Shown: piece after piece, positions 62,001 through 64,000 of the stretch | Numbering within the stretch: position 1 is the stretch's first letter | How the letters are laid out: each line of letters opens with the position of its first letter | NCBI RefSeq assembly: GCF_963678835.1 | Contig: NZ_OY787470.1 | Coordinates: 372,001 to 436,000, forward strand | Source of the DNA: an uncultured Desulfuromonas sp. | GTDB taxonomy: Bacteria; Desulfobacterota; Desulfuromonadia; Desulfuromonadales; Desulfuromonadaceae | Length of the DNA: 64,000 nt | Direction of reading: 5' to 3' | The notes under the pieces: model-generated | Databases searched by the model: none | What the model was told of the DNA's origin: nothing | Seen by the model: only the letters and a program-made list of their open reading frames with translations | Made by a program: the position numbers and the translations under genes

Positions 62001-63503
62001 CCGCCACCGCACCACGATATCTATTCTATTGAGGATTTGGCGCAACTGATTTTTGACCTCAAGCAGATCAATCCGGAAGCCACCATCAGCGTCAAACTGG
62101 TCTCCACCGCCGGTGTCGGCACCATTGCCGCCGGGGTCGCCAAGGCGTACGCGGATAAGATTGTCATCTCCGGCAATGACGGCGGTACCGGCGCGGCTCA
62201 GCTCAATTCCATCAAGCATGCCGGGAATCCATGGGAATTGGGTCTTTCCGAGGCGCACAATAGCCTCAAAGGCAACGGCTTGCGCGAGTTGGTGCATTTG
62301 CAGACTGACGGTGGCTTGAAGATCGGCCGCGATATCGTCAAGGCCGCCATGCTCGGTGCGGAAAGCTACGGTTTCGGTACGCCGTTGCTGGTACTGCTTG
62401 GCTGCAAAATGTTGCGTGTCTGCCATCTCAATCGTTGCACCGTCGGTGTTGCCACCCAGGATGATTTCCTGCGCAGCCATTATCAGGGCACCGTCGACAA
62501 GGTGGTCAGTTATCTGACCAATGTGGCGCAAGATGTCCGCGAGATTCTCGCCGAACTCGGTTTCCGCAGTCTCAACGAGGTGATCGGTCGCAGTGATCTG
62601 CTCAAAGCTATTGACGATGAGACAGCCGACAAGTTTGATTTCTCTGCCGTGTTGCAGCGCTGTGATGGTGTGGATATCAAACAGAAGGCCAACGATCCTT
62701 TCGATGACAATGCCTTTGAAAAAGATGTGCTCAAAGAAGTCTATTCCAGCCTGAAGAATCCCAAGGAAGAGATTGTCGTTGAGCGCGATATCATCAATAC
62801 CTGCCGCAGCTTCGGCACCATGATCAGTGGTGAGATTGCCCGCTATTATGGCGATGAAGGGCTGTCCAAAGATACCATCACCGTTAAGCTCACCGGTGTG
62901 GCGGGCCAATCCCTCGGGGCGTTTCTTGCCAATGGTCTGACGATTCATGTCGACGGGGTGGCCAATGACTATGTCGGTAAAGGGATGCACGCCGGCTTGA
63001 TCAGCGTGGTGCCGCCCGAATACAAGCCGGGCATGTCGGCAGTTGGCAACACCTGCCTTTATGGTGCCACTGGCGGTAAGTTATTTGTCGCCGGAACTGC
63101 TGGCGAACGCTTTGGCGTGCGCAACTCCGGCGCCCTGGCCGTGGTGGAAGGCAGTGGTGACCATGCCTGTGAATACATGACCGGCGGTACCGTGGTGATT
63201 CTCGGTGAAACCGGCATCAATTTCGGTGCCGGGATGACCGGCGGCGCAGCCTTCGTCTATGATCGCAACAAGAACTTTATCGATAAGCTGAATCAGGAAC
63301 TGGTTGAGGCTCGGCGCATAGACGTTGATGATGACAATGAGGGCAAGCTGTACCTCAAGCAGATTCTTACCAGTTACCACAATCGCACCCGTAGCCCCCT
63401 AGCGCGCTACGTGCTGGATAATTTCCGTGAAGAACTGGCGTATTTCTGGATGGTGGTGCCCAAAGATATGAAAGCGCCACTCAATCCGAAAGAGGGGGAT
63501 TAG
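59085..63503 (+). CDS. gltB: Glutamate synthase, large (alpha) subunit
   Basis: 1472 residues, the normal length. After a ten-residue leader, ENCGFGLLAHI exposes Cys11 as the nucleophile of the type II glutamine amidotransferase domain (about 11-400). The central domain follows. The FMN-binding synthase domain (about 830-1200) holds SGNDGGTGAAQLNSIKHAG and the [3Fe-4S] motif CKMLRVCHLNRC near 1106. The C-terminal GXGXG beta helix (about 1230-1450) includes GMHAGLISVVPPEY. It makes two glutamates from glutamine and 2-oxoglutarate, in concert with glutamine synthetase, which GlnE controls. Confidence 0.97.
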   Translation: MNLAEQFHENCGFGLLAHIHNLPSHTMLEDAIKALSRMMHRGAIAADGKTGDGSGLLCSMPHRFMNNVCEEAGVSLPEQYAVATLFLSDAEAQKNAFREQCESNDLQVLLIREVPLNTEALGDYALSMLPTIVQAFVVPSALIATRRFDALLYLTRKEVEKVFRDDEDFYIASFSRSVVSYKGLVMPTYIRMLFPDLQREDFEISFALFHQRFSTNTLPKWKLAQPLRTIAHNGEINSIQGNRFNASCKFVDAHSPVFSDAELQRLMPILEEKVSDSGSLDNMIEFLMVNGVDYFKAIRSVVPPARHNVAHMPAKLRSFYEYTSAAFEPWDGPAAVSVTNGRYIGCVLDRNGLRPAKYQITTDDRLIISSEYGVLDLDPCEVKVRGRLQSGQMIAADLHQGEVFFTEDIDRYLMNSHPYNEWLTERTFYLQEFIERQFEDFSDCECRELIRKQRYFNVTGEVADLVITPMLKDGKEPTGSMGDDTPMAAFSEKQRNFTDFFRQKFAQVTNPPIDPLREKAVMSTTIGVGDVGNPLIETPERALRLKSISPVLSPDIFQALLSFGDPERPRYESCYRYQSFSTGFKDGLQRSLTALCDDIVAAVRGGVHVIVLDDRCIDETTRIIPMAMAVGAVNQCLAREGLRHKTSIVACSGEVFDSHSACVLLGYGAVAIYPWLLYATGYDICRHHSGTPREIRTGLRNMYDAVTKGVLKIMSKMGISTVSSYRNAALFDVIGLSRDMVADCFNGSSALLPGLSYDDIEQRIAKVHDKVFRRSYMESIYPLEIGGFYRNNPGGEYHDFNARVITTLHQFAEQRTRQGYLEFRALIDSRGRKFVRDFLEFTSPNAAISLDEVEPVEAITCRFDSAAMSLGALSPEAHEALAEALNQLGGRSNCGEGGEDAARFRTNRNSKIKQIASGRFGVTPAYLRSASEIQIKLAQGAKPGEGGQLPGEKVTPLIASLRFTVPGVTLISPPPHHDIYSIEDLAQLIFDLKQINPEATISVKLVSTAGVGTIAAGVAKAYADKIVISGNDGGTGAAQLNSIKHAGNPWELGLSEAHNSLKGNGLRELVHLQTDGGLKIGRDIVKAAMLGAESYGFGTPLLVLLGCKMLRVCHLNRCTVGVATQDDFLRSHYQGTVDKVVSYLTNVAQDVREILAELGFRSLNEVIGRSDLLKAIDDETADKFDFSAVLQRCDGVDIKQKANDPFDDNAFEKDVLKEVYSSLKNPKEEIVVERDIINTCRSFGTMISGEIARYYGDEGLSKDTITVKLTGVAGQSLGAFLANGLTIHVDGVANDYVGKGMHAGLISVVPPEYKPGMSAVGNTCLYGATGGKLFVAGTAGERFGVRNSGALAVVEGSGDHACEYMTGGTVVILGETGINFGAGMTGGAAFVYDRNKNFIDKLNQELVEARRIDVDDDNEGKLYLKQILTSYHNRTRSPLARYVLDNFREELAYFWMVVPKDMKAPLNPKEGD

Positions 63504-63512
63504 GAGCGGACT

Positions 63513-64000
63513 ATGCAGAGTTTTATTCAGACATCACGAACCGAACCGGTCAAAAGCGAAGTCAGTGAGCGGATTTGCGACTTCGGTGAAATCTATACCC
63601 TCTATACCGCGAAAAAAGTGGCGTTGCAGGCTGAACGCTGTGTGCAATGCGGTGACCCGTTTTGCACCGCCATCGGCTGCCCGTTGAATAATGCCATCCC
63701 GCAATGGTTGCAGGCCATTGCTGAGCATGATCTGGAAAAGGCGTTCCGCCTGTCTAATGAAACCTCCCCGTTTCCCGAGGTGCTTGGTCGGGTGTGTCCC
63801 CAGGCCAACCTGTGTGAAGGGGCCTGTACTCTGGATGACGGCTACGGGGCGATCACCATTGGCGCCATTGAGGCCTCGATTACTGATCTGGCCTTTAAGG
63901 AAGGATTGGAAATTCCGTTTCCCGGCGTGATTCGCGATAAAAAGGTAGCCGTGGTCGGCTCCGGTCCGGCGGGGATGTCCTGTGCCCACTTTCTACTGCG
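63513..64000 (+). CDS. gltD: Glutamate synthase, small (beta) subunit, N-terminal part
   Basis: Starts at ATG 63513 with AGGAG upstream, nine bases after gltB, and runs off the window (162 codons visible). AERCVQCGDPFCTAIGCPLNN gives the first cysteines of two [4Fe-4S] clusters, and CPQANLCEGACTL the rest. KKVAVVGSGPAGMSCAHFL at the edge is the FAD-binding motif. It feeds NADPH electrons to GltB. Confidence 0.95.
   Translation, partial: MQSFIQTSRTEPVKSEVSERICDFGEIYTLYTAKKVALQAERCVQCGDPFCTAIGCPLNNAIPQWLQAIAEHDLEKAFRLSNETSPFPEVLGRVCPQANLCEGACTLDDGYGAITIGAIEASITDLAFKEGLEIPFPGVIRDKKVAVVGSGPAGMSCAHFLL

Noticed and set aside
61962-62990. 342-residue ORF antisense within gltB
   Set aside because: Shadow of the glutamate synthase reading frame.

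Overview
The window looks like a chromosomal segment of an anaerobic, respiring deltaproteobacterium, most likely of the Desulfuromonas/Pelobacter/Geobacter group (Desulfuromonadia). This is inferred from protein flavour and gene order, not from a search. Supporting signs are a b-type cytochrome next to a haem-c sensor, class III (oxygen-sensitive) ribonucleotide reductase, GatCAB, mtnA-glnE adjacency, a molybdoenzyme with its own cofactor genes, Tat translocase, and GltB/GltD.

Layout. 0-3.2 kb: end of a redox gene, cytochrome b, membrane haem sensor and small membrane proteins. 3.5-6.4 kb: class III ribonucleotide reductase operon in which the glycyl-radical tail of NrdD is a separate 46-residue ORF. 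7.3-9.7 kb: CheW plus a chemoreceptor. 9.9-14.3 kb: lipoprotein and gatCAB. 14.4-22.1 kb: type II NADH dehydrogenase, VOC protein, HDOD protein, divergent LysR regulator/YeiH exporter, universal stress protein, old yellow enzyme.

22.2-36.3 kb is an accessory region. It begins with an integron: an integron-type integrase broken by one TGA codon, an attI-like site, and gene cassettes whose attC core sites match as expected for mobile cassettes. A 41-bp copy of the attI end recurs inside the array. The array is then interrupted by an IS110/IS1111-type element and by several intact or decayed REP-associated tyrosine transposases (RAYT). Between RAYT remnants lies a 1005-residue glycine-rich protein with a coiled coil and a possible pore-forming or Tc-toxin-like architecture.

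36.5-48.1 kb: exported protein, DUF1295-like methyltransferase, Tat-exported polyferredoxin, DUF945 protein, mtnA-glnE, a 28-residue lipoprotein, a 1.7-kb hairpin-rich repeat array, and ttcA. 48.5-57.2 kb: one apparent long operon of a two-subunit molybdopterin oxidoreductase, molybdenum-cofactor genes (moeA-like, moeA, mobB, moaA, mobA) and tatA-tatB-tatC, preceded by a good sigma-70 promoter with a 9-bp inverted repeat at the start site. 57.5-58.8 kb: msrA flanked by a ~230-bp duplicated non-coding element. 59.1-64 kb: gltB and the start of gltD.

Intergenic space carries several repeat families: a seven-copy ~145-bp palindromic repeat, a two-copy 165-bp MITE-like element, a two-copy REP-like element, and RAYT-linked repeats. 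Starts were chosen by Shine-Dalgarno position. No tRNA, rRNA or CRISPR was seen.
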